Below, one piece after another: positions 39,683 through 50,000 of a stretch of DNA of 64,000 nucleotides. The notes below the pieces were generated by a model. It was not told where the DNA came from. It saw nothing but the letters and a program-made list of their open reading frames with translations, and ran no database searches. The DNA is taken from NCBI GenBank assembly GCA_020310875.1, contig CM035407.1, forward strand, positions 204,416,729 through 204,480,728, written 5' to 3'. Source of the stretch: Ceratopteris richardii (Eukaryota > Streptophyta > Polypodiopsida > Polypodiales > Pteridaceae). The position numbers and the translations under genes were made by a program. The stretch's first letter is position 1. The number at the start of each line of letters is the position of its first letter.

Positions 39683-40054
39683 TGTCAAGAGAAAGGAGAT
39701 AAGGAAGAGAGCTCACTCACAGACTCTCACACTCAAGAGGAGCATACACATAATGAGACAAGAAAGAATGAGCTTCTTCTTCTTCTATTACATAAAACCA
39801 TTATACAAGAGTGACCTAAAACAACAATACAACTAGTGCAATATATAAAGAATAGTACATAAGGAACATCCTAATGTTTGCGAGTGAGTGAGCTAGCAAG
39901 AAACAAATGTGCCATCACTCTTGTTACATAAATCTAGTAAAGCTCACCAAAGTATCCCTGACATATACTAGTGTGACCACTATACATGTCAAATAAATGA
40001 CAAAGTGATACATGTCATCCTCGATCATCACATGTTGAGCTTGATATCTCAACA
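39683..40054 (-). repeat. 5' LTR of Copia D
   Basis: Pairs with 23902-24272. The flank cgagg (40055-40059) belongs to family A sequence, as A1 has 'gcgaggaaccctgtg' at the matching place. Confidence 0.92.
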
Positions 40055-40335
40055 CGAGGAACCCTGTGTTTCATGCTTGCACAAAGCACATTGAGGTGCA
40101 CTATCATCATGTCAAGGAGAGGTTCTTTGCCGAAGAGATCAATTTGGCATATGTGCCCACACAAGATAATGTTGTAGACCTTTTCACAAAGGATCTGCTT
40201 AAGGAGAAGTTTGAAGCTTTTTGCAAAGGTTTGGACTCACTTTCTTTTGTGGATTAATGTCTTTACACATAGTTTGGCACTTCGTTATATATGATTGCAA
40301 GCTCCTTGTTCACCGCATCACTCTTAGGAGGGATT
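40055..40335 (+). mobile_element. Copia family A fossil A2, right part (RNase H end and 3' untranslated)
   Basis: Continues the family A RNase H text (TKHIEVHYHHVKERF, then DNVVDLFTKDLLKEKFEAF) to its normal end at about 40257. A 3' segment and purine tract (ggaggga) closely matching those of A1 follow. Confidence 0.92.
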
Positions 40336-40490
40336 TGTTGATATATTTTGATAGTGGTGTGTGTAAACACACTTAGGACTGCTCATACACTTTTTTCCCT
40401 CTTTAGAAGGTTTTTTTCCCTCAGCTTGTATATATGGTTGTAACCCTAACAATACATGAACTTTTTTCTGTTTGTCTCAAAATAATAATA
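40336..40490 (+). repeat. worn 3' LTR of A2, partial
   Basis: Starts TGTTGATATATTTTGATAG and follows the A1 LTR for about 100 bp ('cttttttccctctttagaaggtttttttccc'-like text and 'gcttgtatata'). The likeness then fades, and the LTR's distal end is not recognisable. Confidence 0.75.
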
Positions 40491-41452
40491 ATGATAATCT
40501 GTATCAAAGCCCATTTCAAAGAAGAGAGAAAAAAATATGAGGAGAACATGGGCCTCCGAGCTAGATCCATATGTTGAACTCCAAGCCTCAACCTCCGGAG
40601 TCAAGCATATGTGCGAGTTAACCAATCTGCCGATGATCGATTCTTTTCACCGCCCAAGAATTGCGAAGTTATCAATGTGCAAACTCCAAATGATGAGAGA
40701 ATAACTAACTGATGGCAAGTCAATATGGCTATATGCTCACCGCTTTGCATCTGCACTACAAAAAAGCTTATGTTCACCCTGACACAACTCCAAACCACTA
40801 AAGAACGTCGTTGCTCTACCATCAAAGCATTCACAAAGCTCAGTATGAATGCCATTGTATGCTCTTTAAATGCATGTCATCCCAATTGTTTTGTTGTCAC
40901 CTTTTAGATAAAGATACCATGCATGTTTAAGATATATGAATTAATACAACGAACAAAAACATCTGTGAGTAAGAAGGATTACAATACAAAAGATTTCAGA
41001 GACGAGGTAGGGAGGGCACATGCAAGTTTTCTTAGGTGATTGGTTTGCACTTTTTGAGTCACCGAATGAAGCATTTGGAACATATGTATGATAGGTCTAT
41101 TGAACTCCGGTCACCATAATTATGGGCACATGCATATAATCATCAAACTTCCGATGATCAAAATTAGAGACACATGACAATTATCTAACTTCTAATGATG
41201 AAAGTTAAAATCACAAATCTCCTTTCACCCTTTACACAATTCAAACATGCTATTGTCATATGTTGAATACAATTATTGCCAAGTTAGTGCTTCAAATCGT
41301 TGCACAATCAAGTATTTTCATGGTGTAAGATGATAGTCACAAAGCAAAAATCAAGAAAAGAACTATTTTCATGTTGTTAGATGATAATCACAAAACTAAA
41401 CGCTGATCTTGTTCTTCTACAAACCTTGGACAACAACACATTCGAAAGATAT
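40491..41452. other. stretch with no recognised gene
   Basis: AT-rich and non-coding in appearance. It lies downstream of (on the 3' side of) the transporter gene, beyond the SINE. Confidence 0.5.
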
Positions 41453-41635
41453 CTTTTTTTTTTTTTTTTTTGAGAGTACAATGAATTGGAAATACACACT
41501 CACACACCCAACCTCTTAAGGTAAAGGCACCCCTCATGAAAGACTCATGGACATGTCCAGCTAGGACTTGAACTCAGGACATCCTCCTACAGCTTCAAGG
41601 CGTCAGCCTCTAGGCTACGCGGACTCGGACGCCTT
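41453..41635 (-). repeat. tRNA-derived SINE
   Basis: On the minus strand: A box TAGCCTAGAGG near 41610, B box 'gagttcaagtcc' near 41565, a non-tRNA body, then an A tail (seen as 18 T at 41454-41471). Box order, spacing and tail fit a tRNA-derived SINE of about 180 bp. I see no clear target duplication. Confidence 0.75.
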
Positions 41636-42629
41636 GTTGAAAAAAAAAACACTATATGTATTTTGCTTATTTACTACAGATAAATGCATACTTCCAAAAT
41701 ATTTACAACCAAAGTCATACAAGTAGCACACACTATGCATACCAAAATGCATAGTTCCACACTTCAACTAATAACATTTATATAAAACATTTGCAAGCAA
41801 AGTCATACAAAAGCAGCATACCAAGCGCACCCCAAAGACCAACAGCTGCGTGAGTATTTTACATGACAAAATTTAAAGCGCACTTCATCCAGACGATGAT
41901 CAACACCGCCATGAGTATTTTATGTGATGAACATCATATACACGTAAATCTTTTTAGCTCTCAGGTGACCCGAACAGATAAGATAAAATCAGTAAGGTGA
42001 CAAAAATGAGAGTTCCCGGTCACCGGAGCATCATGTGCCCCCCGTAGGAGATGTAATATCAGACAAAATTTATTAACAGAACTCGTGCCATTATTATTTA
42101 AAACCGCCTATAGTCCTAGGTACAGGAGATAGAAATACTGTTGATAATACTGCCAAACCATTGAAAGACTTGTCATAAGAGAGATTGATCGAAACGCGAA
42201 TTGTTGCAAGTTCATGGATCAATTATAAATCGTAAGATTGAGCACGACAGTTCAGCATTGCATCCATGCTTTTGCCATACTTTCAACAGTTATGCTGCTA
42301 TAGCTATACATATTCATCTGGGTATCACAATGATCTGTACTGAGGAGGTAAAAGGCAATTATGTTTACATGAAAGCAATAGGCAAACGGATGGTAAGGAA
42401 TATATGGAGATCCTTAAATAAGCAACCCCCTATTTTATGACAAGTGAGGTAAATAGATAAGGCAATTAGAATGCCCTGTGGATAGACTTCACTGGAATAT
42501 GATCTGATTTTATGATGACTCCAGAACTTTGCTGTTGGCAGATCCTGATGGTACACTGTTAAGCTGGTGGAATGTGCCCGATTGATCGCATCTACATCAC
42601 CCAATGTCAAAAATAAATTTACCAGAATC
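41636..42629. other. 3' flank and probable 3' untranslated region of the transporter gene
   Basis: No coding text. On the minus strand AATAAA occurs at 42069-42074, a possible but distant polyadenylation signal for the gene ending at 42630. Frames at 42201-42440 and 42365-42610 are most likely chance. Confidence 0.4.
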
Positions 42630-44162
42630 TTAATCCTGAAGTAATCCCGTCTTCTCTTCTTGTTTTATGCTTCTTTTCCCTTGGATATGGCATGAGCTCC
42701 CTTCCGCTGCACATGCTTCAAAAAACTTCATCCACATTCGTCTCTTGGTACAGCCCAGACAGAGATATAGCAACAACCCACCCACTGTAAGCACACAACT
42801 GAGCACAATGACCTTGAGTGATGAAAGTGCGACTACAAACACAAGTAGTACACACGGAGGAACGCACATTATGGTAACCCCCAAATTTCCTAGTGGAATG
42901 CGGAAGGGCCGGTGTGCATCAGGTTCCCTGATCCTGAGCCACAGGAAAGCAAAGAATTCTAACAGCATTCCATAACTGTAAAGAGCATTGGCAGATTGAA
43001 CCACGTCCTGAAATGAGAGAAAAGAAAGAAAAAGCGCCCCTACAGCAGAAAGAAGAATGCCAATATATGGAGTGTTGTAGAATGATCGTGACGCAAAAAC
43101 AGCAGGCAAAATTCCCATGTCTGCCATACCTAGTACTTGGAAAGAGCTGCTGCTCATCTGTGCAGCAAATAGCCCTACACATGAAAGGGTAGCCCCCAAT
43201 TCCATCCACCATTGAAGCCACCGACCACCCAATCTCTCCGCCAAGATTGGGTAAAATCCAGTAACCCATTCACTCCTTACCACATCATAAGCACCGATTC
43301 CTGCTAATAGAGGCAAGAAATATGACAACCCAACCAAAACACCAGCACTGAGGATTGCCCTTGGGAAAGCTCTCTCCGGCTGTTCCACTTCCCCTGCTAA
43401 AGTGCTTGCATTGTCCCAAAAATTAAGATTCCAAAATAGAATGTTCGAAAAAACCCTCCAATCTACACTTTGTAAATCAAGACTCAACCATCGAGATGGA
43501 TTGATTTTAGGAACAGCCAACCCTATCATGATTATGAACGGTAGAAGACCAATAATCCCTATAAGGACAGCTGACCAGCCAACAATTGTCAGACCTCTAT
43601 AGTTGAGATAAGTCAAGAGGCCTGTGAAGCAAATCTGTCCTATAAGACGGCCACGTCCTGATCCAACTATTGGTAGTATGGATTGGAGATAGTCAAGGCA
43701 GAGGATGGGATAGGTTGCATTGTTTATGATTCCGCTTGTCCATTTCCACCATCCTTGAAGGAAACCCCAGAAAGGACCAAAGGCTGCAGATGTCCAAAGC
43801 ACATAACCCCCATTCTCTGGGTAGGCAGTTGCCATCTCCGCTGTTACTAGAGCTTCTGGCACGCTCCATATGAAGGGGAAGACAAGAAAACCAAGGAGGG
43901 CAAGTAGTGCACCCCCTGCTTGCACAGCCTGCTCGGTACCGATGGGCCCTCCAGATACCTCAAAGTATACCAAAAATATCAGAGGGACGATTGTAAGCTT
44001 ACGGGGATGCATGGTCCTTGTGGTTTTGTCATAATTAGCATCGACTGTCATAGGGAGGCTCTCAGAATCGACTTGCTCTCCCATGTCGTGGTAAGTGCGA
44101 TGGTTCACTGCTGAATTCGCACGAGCATGAGCAATGGCACTATTCACACTAGTTGTTCGCAT
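42630..44162 (-). CDS. PUT: polyamine uptake transporter (PUT/LAT family)
   Basis: A 510-residue membrane protein of the amino acid-polyamine-organocation superfamily, plant PUT (L-type amino acid transporter-like) branch. Known members import spermidine, putrescine and related compounds at the plasma membrane or internal membranes; which applies here cannot be read. I see about a dozen hydrophobic segments. Family blocks include RKLTIVPLIFLVYFEVSGGP (54-73), YPENGGYVLW (114-123), YLNYRGLTIVGW (185-196), FWNLNFWDNASTLAGEVEQP (243-262), SSSSFQVLGMADMGILP and RPFRIPLGNLG. Arabidopsis PUT proteins I recall share these blocks and are about 480-500 residues long, so this one is full length. It is uninterrupted in one exon, as is usual for the coding part in this family. 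I took the first ATG; M27 and M38 are possible starts, since the first 50 residues are poorly conserved. It is visibly less AT-rich than its surroundings. Confidence 0.95.
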   Translation of the reverse strand: MRTTSVNSAIAHARANSAVNHRTYHDMGEQVDSESLPMTVDANYDKTTRTMHPRKLTIVPLIFLVYFEVSGGPIGTEQAVQAGGALLALLGFLVFPFIWSVPEALVTAEMATAYPENGGYVLWTSAAFGPFWGFLQGWWKWTSGIINNATYPILCLDYLQSILPIVGSGRGRLIGQICFTGLLTYLNYRGLTIVGWSAVLIGIIGLLPFIIMIGLAVPKINPSRWLSLDLQSVDWRVFSNILFWNLNFWDNASTLAGEVEQPERAFPRAILSAGVLVGLSYFLPLLAGIGAYDVVRSEWVTGFYPILAERLGGRWLQWWMELGATLSCVGLFAAQMSSSSFQVLGMADMGILPAVFASRSFYNTPYIGILLSAVGALFLSFLSFQDVVQSANALYSYGMLLEFFAFLWLRIREPDAHRPFRIPLGNLGVTIMCVPPCVLLVFVVALSSLKVIVLSCVLTVGGLLLYLCLGCTKRRMWMKFFEACAAEGSSCHIQGKRSIKQEEKTGLLQD

Positions 44163-44359
44163 GTGAGAATGACTGAGAATCTCGTTGATGATTTTGGGGT
44201 GATTCCTGATCTACTAAGGGATCCGTTCCGCTGATTCTCAGAAGCAAACGTTATAGCCATGATACCATCAAAGCAATTGAGAGATCCACATTCGTTTCTA
44301 CAGCAGAGAAACTCCCACGTCTCTGTAACATTTTTCGTCGTCTTTGATATGAATGACAT
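44144..44359 (-). other. upstream reading frame overlapping the transporter start
   Basis: A 71-codon frame (MSFISKTTKNVTETW...) starts in the gene's presumed 5' leader and ends 19 bp past the transporter ATG in another frame. If this stretch is in the mRNA unspliced, it would lower translation from the main ATG. It may equally be removed in a leader intron, which some PUT genes have. Confidence 0.3.
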
Positions 44360-45032
44360 TCTCGCAATTTAAAATTTATCCATAGAGTATCATTCTAATT
44401 GATAATCACACAAAGAGGGCTTCCTAGATGTGCAGTTCATCATTCACGTAAAAGCTCTCCCGAGAGAATCCAAATTCTACACCTAATTCAGCACGCATTC
44501 GTCTAGAGCATGCAGGAGAAGGAAAATTCTGACAAGAAAATACACCGTGTGCGGATCCTTCTTCGGAGGGATATCGCTGAACAGAAGAAAAGTCGGTCTT
44601 AGGACTGTGGAAGTGGCTTCCGGCAGAAAGAAGAAACCCTTGTACAGCAAGATAATAGATCCCACGTATCGGCGACAAGGCCGTCCGGATTGGTGTCTTC
44701 AGCTGCCCTATGCCGACGGGCTGCTAGAGAAATGAAGCAGATCTAACGCGCGACGAAAGCGGCATTAAAATTTGTGTAGAAATACAGTGAGTGGTAAAGC
44801 ATGCACAAGAACCAATCAAATATGGAGGTCAATGATCTTAACCCGAGGCTGACTTCACACAGAGCGGATATACACTTTGTGATGACATGGAGAAAGTATT
44901 TTATGAAGAAATCTTTAAGCAAACTGTTTTGGGTCCACCATTGTTTGAGCCAAGCCCTCTCCTCTAAGGAGAAAAGTGTAGCCGCTTGACAGTGTATTGT
45001 GACTGATTGTTTTAATCTTTTTATTATATAGA
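44360..45032 (-). promoter_or_regulatory. 5' flank of the transporter gene
   Basis: Upstream of the gene. A locally GC-richer block at 44480-44770 looks like leader or core promoter; beyond it the sequence is AT-rich. I cannot place a TATA box or start site with confidence. No coding text. Confidence 0.35.
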
Positions 45033-45283
45033 TTTTTTTTTTTTTTTAATGGAGGTTCGGCAACCATCTATTCTCCTGAGTTTTAACTTTGAAAGAATAA
45101 GTGTACAAGTGAATGGGCATAGTATTTCCAAGGTATCCCACAAAGGAGGGGTTAAACAAGATTACAATTGGTTTCAATTAATTTTCGATGACAATTAGAT
45201 CATTATACTCAACTAGCCCCAAGATTGAACTCTAGACCTCTGCTTCAAGAGACCAAATACTCAACCACTAGAACAACCGTTCC
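45033..45283 (-). repeat. tRNA-derived SINE, second family
   Basis: On the minus strand: A-box-like 'tgttctagtggttgag' near 45272, B-box-like 'agagttcaatcttg' near 45225, a body of about 180 bp, then an A tail (15 T at 45033-45047). It differs in sequence from the SINE at 41453, so it is another family. Confidence 0.65.
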
Positions 45284-45349
45284 ATGTGAATTCATTAATA
45301 ATTCAGATCTAGTTGGAGATAAATCAACAAAAATTTAGTGCCATGTTTG

Positions 45350-46837
45350 AACTCACCTAAGCAGCTGAACTCACCTAAGCACCTTGCCAGGATTATATGA
45401 CAATGCTTCCTAGAATAATGTAAAGTAGGGGATTATGTGACAAAGAGGATGCATTCTTGGCTCTTTTTGCTACCATTCTAAATGGGTTGAAAAATAAATG
45501 GTACACACTTTGAAGCAATCGAGATTGTCGATTGAAATGGTTCGAAGACAGCAAAGAGCCAAAGATGATCAAGTTATAAAAGGCTACCCAATTAGAGAGG
45601 GCTATAATGAAGGATTCTTTATCTCAATCGCATAGTGAGTTGGAAGAGCTCAAAATAAGACAAGGGGTAAAAAGGCTCATTTGGTGTACTATTTGTAATA
45701 ACAAAGGACATAGTGTATGCGAGTGCATGGAGAGAGTAGTTTTTGAATTCTATGACAAGGTTTCCATGGGGCTTAAGATTGGTACATGTTGAAAAGGGTC
45801 CCACAAACATTCCATTAGCTTAGTGGGTAAGTCCATCTAGAGGGGTATCTCAATCTTCTTTTCTAACTTGGGGCACCTAAGGATACATTTTACATACACC
45901 CTAAAGCAATGGAGCATCTACTTTGAATTTGACGATGGCCTATAGGTTCAAGGCCAATTATTTGTTACAAGAAAAAGAGTATGGGCATATTCAAGCTAGG
46001 TGTCCATTGCTTGAGGGATCTCCTGCTTGTCATCAATATCTCAACTCCAAGGATTATTAAAAATGCATGATTTCTTGAAGAATCGAGATTCTCCTTATGA
46101 ACATGATCTATATGTTTACTCAGGAGAACAAAGATAAAAAACTTGAGGCATTGATTGCAACAAGGACTCAACATCGACTACTAGGTAAGAAACACATGTG
46201 AAGAAAATGAAATGATAGAAAGAGGAAGTCCTTGAGCCAACTAAGTTTAAAGATAGTGAAAATATAATTGATGTGGCATTCAAGAGCATTGTCAATGATC
46301 TCACAAAGCTTGAAGACCCAAGGTGTTCAACAACGATGACAATTGATGTGGAGCACATTCTAAAAACCGCCCACTAAAGAGTGATTTTGTATGAAATGAT
46401 ACACATAAATCCAAAGGGGAGGAGTGATATGATAAAAATGTATCATAAGGCATACTTGTAGTAGTAGAAGCAGAGTGTGGATGGATTGCAGTCAGCTTTC
46501 CACCTATACTAGTGGCAGACTATAAGAGCTCAAGGTTGACCATGAGTATCAAGGAGCAAAAGTTGTGTGGGTTAGTCATGGATGGTACTTCATGCATCAA
46601 CATGATACAAAATTTCACTGTGAGGGAGCTTGGGCTATCACTTTCCAAAGACATATTTTTTCATTTACCATGGTTGAAATGAGCTTGCATGTGAAACCCC
46701 TCTAAATAAGAAGGCAATCTTGTTTCTCCACTATCCTCATTTTTTATTGGTTGATATCTCTTTCACCTTCTTTTGTATATGAACAACTTTCTTAATGGAA
46801 ATTAGAGGCACATCCTTCGAGTCCTATTTGTGTATAT
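45350..46837 (+). mobile_element. Gypsy gag-protease fossil
   Basis: A zinc knuckle CTICNNKGHSVCEC (CX2CX4HX4C) lies at about 45685-45730. A retropepsin-like segment GLVMDGTSCINMIQNF with ELGLSL follows at about 46570-46640. Both are as in plant Ty3/gypsy elements, plus strand. The right edge is the LTR of A4, which inserted here. The element is broken and old, and its pol part is not seen beyond A4. Confidence 0.65.
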
Positions 46838-47065
46838 TGTTGGAGTTTGAGGTTTGCGCAAGCACAGAAATAACACAAGGAAGAAGAAGAAGCTTGGAGC
46901 AAAACAAAAGACTAAATGAATTAGTAAGTGAATGTACAAAGATAAGTAACCCATTATGGTTATAGGTATATATATAATCCGGGAGAAAAACCTCCTAAAG
47001 AGGGAAAAAAGTGCCCCCGTGGTCCTAAGTGTGTTCACACACATCACTACCAAAATATATCAACA
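46838..47065 (-). repeat. 3' LTR of A4
   Basis: TGTTGGAGTTTGAGG...ATATCAACA, the minus-strand counterpart of the A1 LTR (shared 'ggaagaagaagaagcttgg'). Confidence 0.93.
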
Positions 47066-50000
47066 AACCTCCCCACGAGTGATGCGGTGAACAAGCAGTT
47101 GGCACAGATCTATAAGGTAGTGCCAAGCTATGTGGACGGACATCAATCCATACAAAGAAGTAATCCCAAAGCTTTGTGAAAACCTTCAAACTTCTCTCTA
47201 GGTAGAGCCTTTATGACAAGGTATGCAATGTTATCCTATGTGGGCATATATGCCAAACTAATTTATGTAGTAGAGAACCTCTCCCTGACATAATGATAAT
47301 GAACCTCAATGTGCTTTGTGCGAGCATGGAACAAATGGTTCCTAGCAACTACCAATGTGCTTTGCTTGTCAGTGAAGATGGTAGTGGCAGAATACAAACC
47401 AACACCCAAATCAACCAAAAGGCATATGAGCCACACACACTCAATAGTGGTTGTGAAAGCTTCCCTATATTCAACCTCACAACTAGAAATGGCCACAATA
47501 GGCTGCTTCTTGCTCAACCAAGATATGCATGAGCTACCAAGCATGAAGCAAAAACCACTAGTGGAACACAAATGTCATAGCAATCAGCCCAATCTGAGTA
47601 AAAACAAAGCATGTAAATCTGGTGGTATGATCCCCCCTTGGGATAAAACAACCCAAGTAGTCGGTTACCACTCAAGTAGTGAAAGATGCACTTAATCACC
47701 TATCAATGCATGACACATGTGCAGTGCATAAACCTGTTCATCTTTGAGACAACAAACTGAATATCAGGCCGACTTATGCATAAGTAAATCAAGCATCCAA
47801 TAGCCTGCTGATAGAGAACAGAATCAAATGCATCTCCATCATCATGAAGACTCAATCATAAACCTATTTCCATAGGAGTGGCAATAGGTTTGCAAACTTC
47901 AAGGCCAAAATGCTGCAAAAATATGTAAATATATTTTGTTTGACACAAAGCTATTTCCCCCATCAAATCGCACAAATTGAATGCCCAAATAATGATGCAA
48001 ATGCCCCAAATTTGACATCTCAAAAGAGGCATGCAAATTAGGCTTAAATTCAGCAATATGCTTCTCATTAGGACCAATAGGCAGCATGTCATCAACATAC
48101 ACAACAATGATAAAAAACACATCATCTGCACTCTTAAAATATAAAGTGCTCTCAGTTGGACTGTTCTCAAAACCATGTGCAATCAAGTAGGCATGTGTCT
48201 TTTCATACCAAGCATGTGGTGCTTGCTTCAAAATATATAATGCCTTTGTCAACCTGCACACTTTGTTTTCATGACCTTTTTGCACAAAACCATGAGGCTG
48301 AAATACATACACTTCTTCATGTAAGTCACCATTAAGAAATGCAAATTTAATGTCCAATTGATGCACATTCCAACCATGATGAGCTGCAAAGTGCGCAGAT
48401 GCTAGGAACAGTGGTCATTCAGCAAGAGGGTGCAAAGGTCTCATCAATGCCTCTCTCTTGGGGATAACCTTTTGTAACAAGCTTAGCCTATTACCTATCA
48501 ATTGTTCCATCAGGCTTATGTTTTAGCTTGTATACCCATTGAATGCCAATGGTCTTTTTGTCGAGAGGCAAATCACATAAAGACAAGGTACCATTGTTCA
48601 TAATAGCATCATATTCTGATTGCATAGTAGCCATCAAGTTTTCTGAATTTTATGCTTCATCAAAAGAAACAGGCTCATTCTCATGGCAAAGACTAAAGGT
48701 AGCCATTGCATAGCAATGTGATGCAAAGGAAGCACTATGAGAGCCTAAATGAGTATGGTATGATAAAGGCTCATCTAATTCTCCATCTCTTAAGGTCTGC
48801 ACAAGCCATTTAGGCATAGTTTTTGCCTTCTCTATATCAACTCTCTCATCAACAAGTGCATCATGTAAATCTACATAAAAAATGGGATGATCTACATCAT
48901 CATGTGGAACCTGTAAAGGTTGAGGAATTGCCTCATTTGGACCAACAATTGATTGTCCACGTGTAAAAAGAGGCAACAAAATGTCATACACATCTTTGGA
49001 GCTAACAAATGTTTCCTTAGTACATGAAAATAATGGTTGAATTGCATCTTCCAGAAAACCAACATCACAGCCAACCAGAATGCATTTGGTATGTGGATGA
49101 TATAGACGATTGCCTTTGCTTTCAAAACTGTACCCAACAAAAATACATTTCACCGCTTTATCATCCAATGTCCTGCATTGTTGTTTAAGCACTAATGCAT
49201 ATGCCATACAACTAAAGACATGCAGATGAGCAAGAGATGGGTTGCGACCATGCCAAGCCTCATATGGAATGATAGATTTCTTTGGTGGGACACTTGTTAA
49301 GTATATATGTTGCACACATAATACCCTCAAGCCATAAGCTATGTGGTAGAGCCTGACTTTTGACCATATACCTCGCCATCTCCATGAGAGACTTGTTCTT
49401 TCTTTTTGCAACTTCATTTTGTTGAGGTGTATATGGCATTGTACACCGATCTTTTATCCCACACTTAACCAAAAATGCATTAAAACCCAAAGATATGTAT
49501 TCCCCCCTTGATCAGAATGGAGGGTGCCCAATTTACATGCTGAAAGATTTTGAGCCATAACCAAAAATTGTTTGAAGCACACAAACACTTGGACTTTGCT
49601 CTCAATGGATAAACCCATGCATGCTTGGAAAAATCATCAATGAAAGTCACGAATTAAAGGTAGTTCCCAAAACAAGGTGTCTGTATAGGACCATAAACAT
49701 CACTATAAACGAGCTCCAATTTATGAGCAACTCTAACTGAACCATCTTTAGGGAAGGAAAAATGCTGCAGTTTTTCCAAAATACAACCTTCACATACATG
49801 TTTACAAGGTGCGTCAAGTTTGGACAGGGAGGACACCATATCCAATTTCCATAGGCATAGTAAGCTAGCATAATTCACATGGCCAAAGCATGCATGCCAA
49901 AGCTTTGCATCTAAGATAGTATGAGAATCTTGAAATACACATGTTGAATCATTCATAGATTTTGCATAGTATATGAGCTTATATAGCCCAAGACCTAAAA

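Larger units (their letters stand above)
23902..40054 (-). mobile_element. Copia element D with both LTRs, itself interrupted
   Basis: A Ty1/copia element on the minus strand. Its 3' LTR is 23902-24272 and its 5' LTR 39683-40054. Flanks agggg-like agagg (left) and cgagg (right) agree at four of five positions. Its own interior is in two parts, 24273-26885 and 37584-39682, because Gypsy element E inserted between them. The gag and protease wording differs from family A and recalls the Tork/Tnt1-type group. The element is broken, with many breaks. By-eye LTR difference is about 15%, so it is old, though younger than A2, which it split. Confidence 0.9.

Noticed and set aside
40480-40510. A primer-binding-site-like 'ctgtatcaaagcc' after the A2 LTR
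   Set aside because: The LTR there is a 3' LTR by its context (purine tract and RNase H before it), so a primer site is not expected; probably chance.
41453-41635. Functional tRNA gene
   Set aside because: A and B boxes are present, but the arms do not pair well as a cloverleaf and an A tail follows a non-tRNA body, which fits a SINE.
42667-43602. Plus-strand frames opposite the transporter gene
   Set aside because: Shadows of the real minus-strand gene.
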